From positions 146,889,501-146,953,500 of the forward strand of contig JAZBRS010000026.1 of the NCBI GenBank assembly GCA_037176725.1: a stretch of 64,000 nucleotides of DNA, written 5' to 3'. The position numbers and the translations under genes were made by a program. Shown here one piece after another: positions 12,382 through 22,655 of this stretch. Origin of the DNA: Posidonia oceanica (taxonomy: Eukaryota; Streptophyta; Magnoliopsida; Alismatales; Posidoniaceae). The first letter of the stretch is position 1; each line of letters begins with the position of its first letter. The notes beneath the pieces were generated by a model. The model had not been told where the DNA came from. It did not search any database and worked only from the letters and a program-made list of their open reading frames with translations.

Positions 12382-13016
12382 AAGAAAGACAATTAAAAAC
12401 TCAGAGTAGACAACTGCTCAGCACATGCATTACTATAATCTAAGTTAACAGTTGCCAAATTCTATTGGGCATAGACATAATCAAAAAATGACTTAGCCTC
12501 ATCATTGTTATCGAAGGTAAAACCAATTTTAGAACAAAATGACGAAAATTCAGAATACGAATCCTACATTAAGATAGCATTGGCAAAATCTTCCTTGTCA
12601 ATAAATGAACACGAAGATTTGGAAGGAGATTCCATGAGGGATGGGGACTTAGAAGCAGAGCTAGAGGCTACAGGCCTTATTTCATGCAAGCAAGGCTGTG
12701 GGGGAATAGGAGAATTGTTACCTGTTGATGCCCGGGGAATGATATGCTGAGTGGGAGCAGAGGCCTTGGCATCAGATTCATCTCCAGACTCCTCACTATC
12801 CATGTCGTCAAGGGCAGCAACAAGTGCTTTAAGCTGAGTTTTTTTTAAATTTTGCCTAGCTTTGTCTCAATAGGTCCAAAGCTCTTGGATGAAGATTTTG
12901 GTTGGTGACCACTGTGTATGGCTTGTTTCCCGTCAGAGATGAGCAGGTACTTGTAACATCACATTGTTCAGAAGGGTTCTGGTTTGTGTTAACAAGGTTA
13001 GGGTGGGTGAGGGGAT

Positions 13017-15891
13017 TTAGGATGACCACCGAATCAGAGAGAGTAGCACCCTTATCAAACTGTTTGGCCAGGGAAGGACGCGGTGCAACAAGGGTTTGTC
13101 TGTTATCTGAGATATTGGCTGAGGAATTCTTTGGCCAAGGACAAGAAAGAAGGGCAGGATCAATGGATTAAGGAGAGGGAGGCCTTTGCATAGGGTAAGC
13201 ATGCCCAGAAGCACACCCACCATGCCCAAACCTAAAAGCAGACCTAGTCCATACATTATTGCTAGAGTTAATGCCACGACCACTGTGACCACCTCTTCTA
13301 CCATGATTTCCTTTGAAAAATTTCCTATAGGGTTTGCACGGATCTCTAGTAGAAAAGGAGCCCATCGAGAAAGGGGTAGCTTGAGTTCCCCAACTAGAAG
13401 TAGAAGAAGAACAAATATCCCAAACTCTAGAGAACCGAATGGGATAGACATGTCTAGCATAAGAGAAGTAACGTAGATCAGGAAGATTCTTACCCAGATG
13501 CAACCGGACTTTGAGGAAGGCAAAACCTAAGTCTCGGGCATTTTCATGACTAAAGTCAACTTCTAATAGCTTAGCAAAGTCCGCGATCATCCTGTAGAAG
13601 AGATTAACACTCCATAGGTGCTGCGGGATACCTTCCAGACAAATCCAAAAACCCTCCTCACTAAAAGTGTAAACAGAGTTTGTGTGTATGGACCAGGGAG
13701 TGAAACAAAATAGGATATTAGGGAGGACATTACTAGAGGGATTCAAGGCCTCATCTCGAAGAGTTTGGGTGGGAAAGTTAACTAGAAATTTGCCGTTGGA
13801 GATATCGATGATTTCCCATTCGAGAGAATGGGGCCATTGCCTGACCAGATGTGCTGATAATTCTTCCTTGCCCATGTGAGAGTTATGGGTGGTTGCAATG
13901 GCACAGGATGAAAGAAATTCCAACTGGTCATATGTTTCATCTGATGGAGGGATAATAATGGGTATTGGGGTGTTAGGCCAGCCATAAATGAAGCAGGATT
14001 TGTCTTGGCTTTGACCACCGATGACTTTCGGCACAAAGGTGCTTTAGTAAAGAATCTGCAGATAGCCACAAAGTGGTAAGGAGACTTACATTTAAAACAT
14101 AGGCCACTATATTGGCAGCGGTTCTTGTAATGCCCCAGAAGACCACATTCAAAGCACCTACTTTTCTTGGCACATAACAGGTGAAGAGGATGACTCTCTC
14201 TTTCTTCTCACAAGGTTCCAGCCAGTCTCTATAGATGAATACAGAGGGCTAGAGATAATAGGATGAGTGTCAGAAGAAGTAAAACCTCTGTCCAGCATCG
14301 TGTGAAGGTAATGAGGAGAGGGAGATGCTTGCAAGAGGAAACGATAACCAATAGGAATACGAGAATCACCCTCGTCAGACTCTGAATCAATGGCATTAAT
14401 TGAGAAATCTTGAGGAAAGATATTCGGGTGGCAAGATCGTGTCTTTGCATTTAATGCGTTATCGCTTGCAAAATATTCAGGACGGTGGGAAGACAAAAGG
14501 TTAGGGCAGCAAGAAGAAGAAAAGGTCTACTCGATGTTAGAAGGCGTTAGAGCCTTAAATGCTACCGTATTACAAGGGGATAATGTATTAGATTGGGAAG
14601 AATTAAGACGATTTAATCCCCTAACTTCGTCATCACAGAGGGAATAATAAGGGATTTCGTTTAAATCATGCAGCTTGGTATTCGAGGCATCAGAAAAAGC
14701 AAGATACGAATCATCTAACATCCCTTGATATGTGGGATCCATTAATGTGCACTTTGCTACCAGTGATGGAAAATCACCCAGGTCCTTAGAGCTCGGGGAA
14801 GTAACATGCTAAGCCTTTAATAACAATTTAGAATTCTCATTATTTTGTGTAATAACAATGTTAAAAGAAGTATAATTAAATATATTATGCATAATAGAGG
14901 TTTGGAAACCCGAGACACCTGGAAACGGTCGATTTAAGTCGTCAGTCTCACCTTGAGACGCGTGATAAACTAATGACGGATTACTCTCCGATGACGACGA
15001 TTGAACACGATGGCTAAACCGAGAAGAGGGGTCCGTGCAAGGATTAGATGTCGCCGGAGAATGGATTAAGTTATCCTTGCCGGTCGGATCTGAAATAGAA
15101 ATGGCCAGAAAAGACTGCAGACATTCATAGGATCCAAGTGAAGCATTATTTGTTGTGCAAGATAGTAAGTCGTTTGATTCCGTCCAGTCATCCCCAGTCG
15201 GGACTAGAGAGGATTCGAAGGATGAGTTGCCTTCCAAAAATTTGTGGATCAATGGGGAAGATAGTGGGGATCGCATATTATTTGATCGACAAATGGGATC
15301 GCAAATTACTAAAACAATATCGATGGAATCAACTTCCTTCAGAGAGTGACAACAATCATTGTGATCAACCGAACCATTCACCAAAGAGGTGACAGTAGCT
15401 ATGGATCTAGATTTAGATGCAATCTCCTAAGGACTAGGAGGCGAGAGGGAGAAAGGGAGAGGAGTATAATTTCCTTTGGAACCAATAGCCATCTTTACAG
15501 ATCCACCACTGTCCATGATCTTAGATGAAGAAGATATAGGTGTGAAGGAAGAAATTGGACAAGGGATCACTCCAGGGGGTTGAACCCCAACCGAAGAAGA
15601 AGGAGTGCATTTCTCAGAAGAAAGAGCGGAAGAGGAAGAAAAAAGAGGAGTCCCAGAATGAGAAGGAGAGAGGGGGCTAGATAAGAAGGAGGGATCTACT
15701 TTCTAGAGAGGTGGTTGAATAAGTACCCCGAGATCTAGCCCGAGCTCTGAGGTGCTGGAGCCAAAAGGGCATGGATTTTCCCATTTCAAAACCATAAATC
15801 TACGTACCTTGCTAGGATCGTTAGGTCGCTGTAGCCGTACTCTCAGAGAGGTGGATATTTCCAGAGACGAGTTGCGAGAAGAACTCAACAA
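13017..15891 (-). pseudogene. LINE ORF1: low-complexity N-terminus, double CCHC knuckle, DUF4283-like domain
   Basis: The N-terminal part (15891-14500) is rich in Ser, Asp and Asn and broken by stops. Two CCHC knuckles follow near 14150-14060, CFECGLLGHYKNRC and CFKCKSPYHFVAIC, each C-X2-C-X4-H-X4-C. The next segment (14034-13168) contains FSEEGFWICLEGIPQHLW and an ARDLGFAFLKVRLHL stretch, matching the nucleic-acid-binding DUF4283-like domain of plant LINE ORF1. Knuckles before this domain is the order I know from monocot LINEs; many eudicot LINEs have the reverse. ORF1 proteins coat LINE RNA. Frameshifts occur at both domain junctions. Confidence 0.8.
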
Positions 15892-15985
15892 GTCTTTGCC
15901 GACGAAGCCGGTCGACGCAGCCGAGTTCCCAAAGAGGGAGAGCGCTAGGGTTTCTAGAGGGCTAAGATGTTTTGTTTAGTTGTGA

Positions 15986-16165
15986 TTCACGACAGCAGAA
16001 ATGGAACTCACTAACCTTGTTGGACAAGCACTTTCAACATGGAATCATGTATATTATGAAAACAGCTAGCTAGCTAGAACACCCATAAACAGTACAACAC
16101 TTTAGAAGTCGATGTTTGTGCCACAACAAACGTCAATGATCAGTGAAAACAGATACAACCCATCA
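15986..16165. other. Flank between the LINE and the UGT stop codon
   Basis: This is probably the former 3' untranslated region of the UGT on the - strand. It contains a short AGCT run near 16063. I found neither a copy of the LINE target duplication nor the missing hAT terminus. Confidence 0.4.
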
Positions 16166-16438
16166 TCAACTTCCAGTATGGTAGTTGTTCTTCACCAAAT
16201 CCTCACTAATAATTCCATCTTTCTTCTCAGCAACAAGCATCAACAGTTGATAAAAAAAAACAGTGATGTTCTGATGAGAGGACCCACCAACATCCATGGC
16301 CTCCCTTGCCTTCTTACTGAACTCCAAAGCTCTCCTCCTCATCTCCTCCCATTCCTCCCCACCATCCATCAACTTCTTCACCACCTCTGCAAGCCCATCT
16401 CTCTCCACAACCACCACATCATCCCACCATCATATGGG
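16166..16438 (-). pseudogene. UDP-glycosyltransferase, 3' piece (C-terminus)
   Basis: This is the C-terminal part of a plant family-1 UDP-glycosyltransferase. VVVERDGLAEVVKKLMDG and ARREAM/GGSS-type text (KKAREAMDVGGSSHQN) match the C-terminal helix region of UGT73-type enzymes. The stop is at 16166-16168. It continues the gene whose 5' piece is 20995-22218; the copia element between them carries a near 5-bp target duplication (ATGGG 16434-16438 and ATGGC 20995-20999). An in-frame TGA appears just after the junction, near 16430. The intact family transfers sugar from UDP-sugars to small molecules in the cytosol. Confidence 0.88.
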
Positions 16439-16641
16439 TGAAGAAAATGGAAACAACGCAAAAGTTGTATTGCTTAGAATAACTCTGTAGCAGTTGTATT
16501 ACTTGCTTAAATAGAGAGGTACATGGGTTGTGGTGTTGCACCACGTCTACAAAGGAATAACTGAAAGAAATCATCATGTATAGAAAAGAATAAATGAAGA
16601 AAGCTCTAGAGATGACTGGAAAAATCAAGAATCTTTAACAT
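16439..16641 (-). repeat. 3' LTR of the UGT-inserted copia
   Basis: 203 bp, matching the LTR at 20823-20994 over most of its length. It holds an extra segment with CTTGCTTAAATAGAGAGG near 16502-16520 that is absent from the 5' LTR. Confidence 0.9.
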
Positions 16642-16656
16642 GCCCCCTCAAGCTAA
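16642..16656 (-). promoter_or_regulatory. Polypurine tract of the UGT-inserted copia
   Basis: TAGCTTGAGGGGGCA on the - strand lies directly before the 3' LTR. Position and purine content fit the plus-strand priming site. Confidence 0.8.
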
Positions 16657-16859
16657 GCGGAATGTAATGTAGAGAAAGCTTGGAAGAGATTTGCTGAAGG
16701 CATTCCTTAGGTAATGATTTTGTAAATAGATCTGCTAGTTGATCTGAAGAAGGAACGTACTATGCTTGAACTGCACCTATTGCAAGAAGCTCTCTGATAA
16801 AATGATAATCAATTTCTATGTGTCTTGTGCGGCCATGAAATACTGGATTATGAGCAATC

Positions 16860-19780
16860 TAAAGAGCTGATATATTGTCACAGAAAACACGAGGTGGTTG
16901 GGATAACCGTACTCCTAACTCACGGAGTAGATAGCAAAACCACCTTAAATCAGCGAGCGTTGAAGCAAGTGCTCGATATTCGGATTCGGCACTAGATTTA
17001 GCTACAGTAGATTGTTTATGAGCCGTCCAGGAGATGAGGTGTGAGCCTAAGAACATGCAAGTACCAGTGACCGATCGACGATCTGAGGAGTCTCCGACCC
17101 AGTCAGCATCCAAGAAAGCCAGTAGCTAAAGAGAGGTGTTATTTTTGAAGACGAGGCCATGTTGAATGGTGCCTTTAATATAACATAAAATTCTTTTTAT
17201 TGCTTTGAGGTGACCAGAGCATGGATGTTGAAGGAATTGGGAAGCATGGTTGACAACAAAGGTAATATCAGAACGAGAGAGTGTCAAGTACTGTAGGCTA
17301 CCAACAATGCTTCGGTAAATGGTGGGATCTAAGAGAGGGTCACCATCATGCTGTTTGAAGAGAGTACCACAAGGTAGAGGAGTAGGACATGGTGAGCAAT
17401 TTTCAATGTCAAATTTCTCAAGTAGATCAACAGCATATCGGGATTGTGAGAGACAGAGAGCACCATTGTTGTGAGTTATTTCCATCCCAAGAAAGAACCG
17501 ACTTGTCCGAGATCCCTATAGTCAAATTCATGGCAAATTGAGGAAATGAACTTGTCCACCATGGAGGAGTCACTACCTGTGATTATGAGATCATCAACAT
17601 AAATCAAGATTACAAGTGTGGAAGAGTCGTGACATCGAATAAAGAGGGAGGAATCAATTAGGCTGTTTTTGAAGCCGGATTGAAGAAGAAATGCTTGAAG
17701 ACAACGAAACCATGCTCGAGGAGCTTGTTTGAGGCCATAAAGTGCTAGATGTAACTTGCAAACATAATGTGGACGGATTGGGTTGACATAGCGGAGTGGG
17801 TCGACGTAGCGGAGTGGTTGGGACATGTAGATGTCTTCATTGAGATAGCCATGATGAAAGGCGTTTTTGATGTCCCGTTGGCAAAGGGCCTTATGGTGGC
17901 ATGCTTAACCACAGGACTGAAGATATCTTCAAAATCCAAACCAGCTTTTTGGTGATAACCCTTGGCAACTAGGCGGGATTTATATCACTCGATGGATCCG
18001 TTTGCTTTCCTTTTAATACGACATACCCAACGAGAACCAACAATATTGTAGTGTGGTTGAGGAGGCACTAGAGTCCAGGTTTGGTTTCGTTGCAGTGAGG
18101 CAAACTCTTCATCCATCGGATGTCGCCAATGAGCAATGTTTTTGGCCTTACTGTAGCAGGTTGGTTCCTGGAGAGTAGGATCAGAACTTGAGGAGAGTAA
18201 GGCATGAGGAAGGTGGTGAGGACTGGTTTGTTTGAGAATATCAGAGAGATATCGAAATTTCGTGGGTGGTGTTGATGGAGGCTGAAGATGATGATGTGGC
18301 CGAAGAAGACAAGGGAGTGGTTGGTAGGGAAGTTTCGGTGGGGGTGGATGTAGGAGATAACACACGTTGTGCGATGGATGTGCATGGGTAGTGGGAGACG
18401 TGGATTGTTGGGGAGATGGAGGTGGATTGGAAGGAGATGGAGGTGTTGGGGAATAAGTTTTGCATGGAGTATATGGAGGGAAAGGTGCACGAAGATTTAG
18501 AGGAAGGCGGGAGAAAAGAGGGGATGAGTTGGGTTGGGGTGAAGTAACTAATTCTTTGAACGGAAAAGAGTGTTCATTGAAGGTTACGCGTCTAGAAATA
18601 TAAATGCGGCCTGTATCAATGTGAAAACATTTATAACCTTTTCGAGATGAATCATAATCAATGAACATACAGTTTATTTTTTGCATAAGGAGTTAAGAGG
18701 GAAAAGCATCGACACCCGAATACTCGAAGAATGGAAAAATCAGGTTTGGTATTGAAGAGTTTCAAAAAAAGGGAGAGACCATGTAATACAGGTGTAGATG
18801 TGCGATTTATAAGAAAAGTTGTTGTTACGAAGGCATCAACCCAATAATGTTGTGGCATACCAGCAGTATAAAGTAGACATCTGCCCATGGAAACAACATG
18901 ACGATGTTTCCGTTCAACTAGGCCATTTTGTTCGGGCAAGTGAGACGATGACTAATGCCATTTTGTAGTAAGAAAATTTTGAAAGCATGATTAACAAATT
19001 CATCAGATTGAATAGAAATAATGGACAGAGAGAGTTGCTTTTCAGTCATTGTTTTGAAATTGATAAATGTATGAGTAACATCTGATTTGCGACCTAATGG
19101 GAAAAGCCAGGTGAACCTGGAAAAATCTCTACAATGGAAAAATAATACAAGCAACCAGATGAGATAACTGGAGCAGGACCCTAGACGTCGAGGTGAAGCA
19201 GTTCAAGAGGACGTTGTGAGGTGGAGTTCCGGTGAGAGAACGGTAGTCTTGTAGATTTTCCCATTGGACAAATGTTGCAATCAACGAGGAGGACGTGAGG
19301 AACCCTTGAACTGAGTAGAATTTTGTTGAAGAGTTTGACGGGGAAGATGGATGACCTAGTCGGTGATGCAACACGGAGGTAGATACACTGGCGGAAAGAC
19401 AACGGAGAGATGGTTGCTTTATATGATAAAGGCCGAAGGAGCTACGACCATTGAGGAGAGTCTTGCCAGTTAGCTTGTCTTGGCACAAAAACCATATTCA
19501 TCAAGTAAGAAGTAGCATTGATTTTCATGAGAGAATTTTTTAATAGATAGTAAATTACGAGAGATAGAAGGGACGTAAAGAACATTGTGGAGAGAAAGAG
19601 GTCCGAAGAAGCGGACTGACCAGTATGTGAAATAGGTATAGATGTACCATTGCCAACAGTGATGGTGCTAGTACTTGTGTAAGGTTGAGGTTGATCAAGA
19701 TTTTGAAGAGATGGCGTCATGTGTTGGGTGGCTCCAGAGTCGACGCACCATGAATCATTGGAGGTGACAGACAAGGCAGA
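16860..19780 (-). pseudogene. copia pol: protease, integrase, RT, RNase H
   Basis: Domains in order on the - strand are: protease with WCVDSGATQHMTP near 19750-19710; the integrase HHCC finger (LHHRLGHPSS near 19370, CNICPMGK near 19270); the integrase core, ending with EQNGLVERKHRHVVSMGR near 18935-18885; reverse transcriptase with DEEFASLQRNQTWTLVP near 18110-18060, LYGLKQAPRAWF near 17745-17710 and LIYVDDLIITG near 17610-17580; and RNase H with DADWVGDSSDRRSVTG near 17113-17070 and SSAESEYRAL near 17000-16970. Frameshifts or stops break it at about 19570, 19300, 18950, 17990, 17480 and 17120, so it is not autonomous now. Confidence 0.9.
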
Positions 19781-20644
19781 AAAAGGAGGCACCAAAGAAT
19801 CGGCAGAATAGGCGAAGTTTCCACGCTCCGAGCAGACGCGTGCTGTGTGGCCGGACTTGTTGCATATTTGACAAGAAGAGCCAGCGGAGATGGAGGGTGG
19901 TGAGGGAAGTAAGGGAGGTAGAGACGACCGCCCCCCACTTTCACGACCAGCGTCATAGTAATGACCACCATAGCTGCGTCTAGTGTAGTTATTCCGGCCG
20001 CCACAGCCACGACAACCACCGCGACCACGGCCCCTTCCATGTTGTCGGCTAGAGGAAGGTTGTCCATAATTTTCAGAGGATGTAGAAGACTGCGAGACAA
20101 GTGCAGTACTAGTGGAAGAGGTCACCATGCGCTTCATATATAAGTTGTTCTTCTTGTAGAAGAAGATCGAAGAGGTCGTCGAAGTCGACATTAGGTTTGA
20201 AGTGAAGAGATGTGATGAACTCTTTAAACTTCGAACCTAGGCCATCAGTGATGAAGTCGATGATGTCAGATTCAGGTAGAGTGGCGCTGGCAGCAAGAAG
20301 TGAATCAGAAAGAGTTTTGGCATGTAAAAGATAGTCAGTCATAGACTGTGAAGAGTCCTTCTTAAGACCACGAAGCTGGTCACGCAAACTCCTGATGTGA
20401 ATTTTTGATTGGGGAGATAGCATTTGGTGAGAAGTTCCCAGGCTTCAGCGGCAGTTGTGCAAGGTAAGATGATGGTTTGGAGGGATGATGAGATGGTGGC
20501 TTTTATCCAACTTAAAACTAATCTGTCTGTTTTTGTCCAAAGAGAATATTCAGGTGAAGGACTAGAAGAGTTGGATGGAGCCGGAGGTGGAAAGAAAGTA
20601 GAGGAGATGACATGGGAGAGGTCATAAATGGTTGAGGACATCAA
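19717..20644 (-). pseudogene. copia gag with CCHC zinc knuckle
   Basis: The gag region has a helical N-terminus (TKTDRLVLSWIKATISSSLQ near 20560-20500) and a middle rich in charged residues. A Gly/Arg-rich linker (HGRGRGRGGCRGCGG near 20040-20000) leads to one knuckle, CQICNKSGHTARVC, near 19880-19840 (C-X2-C-X4-H-X4-C). Frameshifts near 20405 and 20115 split it. The intact protein forms the particle and binds element RNA. Confidence 0.85.
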
Positions 20645-20807
20645 GGAATTAATATTGCCAAAAAAGAAATGTGTGCTTATCTATGGGTGGGTGTCTGGAA
20701 GTGATGGGAAATGTTGAATGTAGTGGGAAGAGTGGATGAACAATTGGTGGAAGAAGAGATGGTGCAAGATGGAAGAGTGGAGGGGAGGCCATGACTGGAT
20801 CAAACCT

Positions 20808-20822
20808 GAGCTTCTGATACCA
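20808..20822 (-). promoter_or_regulatory. Primer-binding site of the UGT-inserted copia
   Basis: TGGTATCAGAAGCTC on the - strand immediately follows the 5' LTR. It matches the initiator-Met tRNA primer site usual in copia (TGGTATCAGAGC), with one extra base. Confidence 0.85.
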
Positions 20823-20994
20823 TGAAGAAAGTGGATACCATGTGTGCTTAAAATAACTCTGTAGCAGTTGTATTACATGGGTTGTGGTGTTGCACCACGT
20901 ATACAAAGGAATAACTGAAAGAAACCATCATGTACAGAAAAGAATAACTGAAGAAAGCTCTAGAGATGACTGGAAAAATCAAGAATCTTTAACA
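20823..20994 (-). repeat. 5' LTR of the UGT-inserted copia
   Basis: 172 bp. On the - strand it begins TGTTAAAGATTCTTG and ends TTTCTTCA beside the primer-binding site. It is nearly identical to 16439-16641 through the U3/R core. Confidence 0.9.
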
Positions 20995-22218
20995 ATGGCC
21001 TCCTTCACCCCAACCATTATCCCTGTCCCCAGCACATCCAGTACTACAAACCTCATTTAAGAACTGGTCAGCGAAGCCAGGCCATGTCACCATCGGCACA
21101 CCAGCGGTGATTCCTTCCATGGTAGAATTCCACCCATAGTGTGTGACAAACTCACCAACCGAAGGGTGTGAAAGGATCATGTCCTGAGAAGCCCACCCTC
21201 TGATCACAAGAGACTTCCCTTTGTTCCTCTCCTCGAATCCTAGCTCCTCCTAGCCACTCCTCCACCTCCGGCATCTTTTCTCGTGACTGTATGACCTATA
21301 TGAAAGGGTGGCCGGACTTCTAATTCAGACCAAGTCCGATCTCGACGACCTGCGCAGGTGGCGTGCGAGCAAGGCTACCGAGACCGGCATAGACAACTGA
21401 TTTCGGCTTCATGGAGTCGAGAAAGCTTAAGACCTTGGCCTCGTTCACGGTGGATTGCGGTCCCCTAGCTGCTTTATCTGCCATGTCTTTGTTGCATAGC
21501 GACACTGGTCCAACCGGCCACACTTTTTTTTCCCTTAGCCTTCTCGTACAACTCGACGTACATCGGTTCCATTTCCGCAACCGTGTTCACCATGATTCCA
21601 TCCGCTGTGGCTTCCCCTTCTTTTACCTCGTTGCCCAGTTTTGGCGTGGTGGAAAAGGAAAAGAACCCACTAGCTTGGGCTTTGGCGACCTCCACTCGAT
21701 GAGGAATCGCCGGCACGATGACCGGCTTCTTCTCGTCGATGACACCCTCTCTCACGTAGAACTCCGGCAGAATCGATCTCATGACATGCGAGTGTGAAGC
21801 AGCAGACGCTGTAGGAAACAAATCTAGAAATCTTGAGCTCCTGAGCCACCGTCACGGGTCCACGGATGCATGAAGTCGGAGATCATGCAAAGAGGAGGAG
21901 AATCGTTAGCTTGCACGTGCTGTTTAGGCATGCTTGCTGCAGTGGCTCCTTCAGCATCCAAAGTTCTCGCAGCCCTCCGGTAAGCCCACGACCGGGCCAG
22001 GGAAGTGGAGGGGGAGGTTGGTCCGCTCGGCATGGTCGATGGTGGAGTTGAAGAGAGAGGTGTTGTGTGGAGTGGTGATGATGGTGACGATAATTAATGC
22101 CCCGGGCGGTGAGTAGCCGGCCAAGGTCGACGACCATGGGGATCATGTGCCCTGGAGCCATGAATGGGACCATGATGAAGTGGACCTTGTGGGGAGCTTG
22201 GAGTAAATCCATGGACAT
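20995..22218 (-). pseudogene. UDP-glycosyltransferase, 5' piece including PSPG-like box
   Basis: The start is ATG at 22218 (MSMDLLQAPHKVHFIMVPFM), followed by APGHMIPMVVDLGRLL, the acceptor-side N-terminus of UGT73-like enzymes with its histidine. Frameshifts occur after about 22090, 21940, 21830 and 21500, and near 21320. Further pieces are EGVIDEKK-like text (FYVREGVIDEKKPVIVPAI), GPVSLCNKDMADKAARG and SMKPKSVVYAGLGSLA. The UDP-sugar box reads [19 protein letters not shown] then [18 protein letters not shown], where the family usually has HCGWNS. With 16166-16438 it makes about 1.49 kb, near the normal length of about 490 codons. The decay is therefore frameshifts plus one insertion, not truncation. 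Confidence 0.9.
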
Positions 22219-22538
22219 GGCATGCAAATCGAGTTCAGAGCACCAAGAGCTGTGAAGGAAGTTTGGGAGGCTAAGGATATTCATATTCCAACCGTTGTTA
22301 ACGGCTGGAACCAAGCTCGGGCTGGGCTGGGCCGCCCAACACACCCCCCGTCCCAACTAGAAAGGCAGGCCGGATCGGCCCACGGGCCGCCTGTCCTTTT
22401 TACACTTCGACATGGTTCCTTGGTCAAAAACAAATTGAGCTTCTGCAACAAGATCCGGCTCTCTTTTCCCTCCGCCCTTTCCATCCTCCTGGTATCGTCG
22501 CCAAGGCCAAGGGTGGAGGGGGGAGGCGAAAAGGAGAC
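22219..22538. promoter_or_regulatory. Bidirectional promoter region between UGT and host gene
   Basis: This 320-bp gap separates divergent start codons. It is GC-rich and contains three site II type TGGGCY motifs: TGGGCT 22323-22328, TGGGCC 22328-22333 and the inverse GGCCCA 22377-22382. They lie 155-215 bp upstream of the + strand ATG. In plants, site II motifs are frequent in promoters of growth-related and organelle-protein genes. I see no clear TATA box. The 5' untranslated regions of both genes must fall here. Confidence 0.55.
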
Positions 22539-22655
22539 ATGCTTCTGAGACGACTCCAGCGCCTTAAGGGATCTGGTGCCTCGATCCTCCCCACCCTTAA
22601 GAGGAAGACTTCCAACTCTTGGTCTGCCGTCCAAGACACCTACTTTTCCGCCAAG
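22539..22655 (+). CDS. Host gene exon 1 (residues 1-39)
   Basis: It starts at ATG 22539 and encodes a basic N-terminus ending NSWSAVQDTYFSAK. The donor is AAG|GTTCTC at 22656. This ATG is chosen because the frame continues exactly into exon 2 at phase 0. Intron 1 is 197 bp (22656-22852). Confidence 0.85.

Larger units (their letters stand above)
8024..15985 (-). mobile_element. L1-type LINE (non-LTR retrotransposon), decayed
   Basis: Read on the - strand this is a near full-length plant L1-like element. It has an ORF1 with two CCHC knuckles and a DUF4283-like domain, then an ORF2 with AP endonuclease, reverse transcriptase and a zf-RVT finger, a 3' UTR and a poly-A tail. The tail is the T10 run at 8024-8033 on the + strand, preceded on the - strand by TTGCCGTTTACA, an end I associate with plant LINEs. 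A 296-bp MITE (8062-8357) is nested in the 3' UTR. The 5' end is approximate, because no target duplication was found near 15985. All ORFs are broken. Confidence 0.85.
16439..20994 (-). mobile_element. Ty1/copia LTR retrotransposon (Ale/Retrofit-like) inside the UGT
   Basis: This 4556-bp element has short LTRs. The 3' LTR is 16439-16641 and the 5' LTR is 20823-20994, both TGTTAAAGATTC... on the - strand. A primer-binding site follows the 5' LTR and a polypurine tract precedes the 3' LTR. Target duplication is 4 of 5 bases. By hand, the LTRs differ at about 4 of roughly 125 aligned positions, plus a 19-base internal difference and divergence at the U5 end, so the insertion is fairly young. Gag and pol fill the interior but contain several frameshifts. 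Short LTRs and domain text suggest the Ale/Retrofit lineage; that label is tentative. Confidence 0.93.

Noticed and set aside
13186..15528. Several + strand ORFs between 13186 and 15528
   Set aside because: They are antisense to LINE ORF1, whose knuckles and DUF4283-like domain read on the - strand; the + readings have no domains.
16112..16490. + strand ORFs of 109 and 64 residues
   Set aside because: Antisense to the C-terminus of the UGT; Ser/His/Pro-rich composition is a shadow of its codons.
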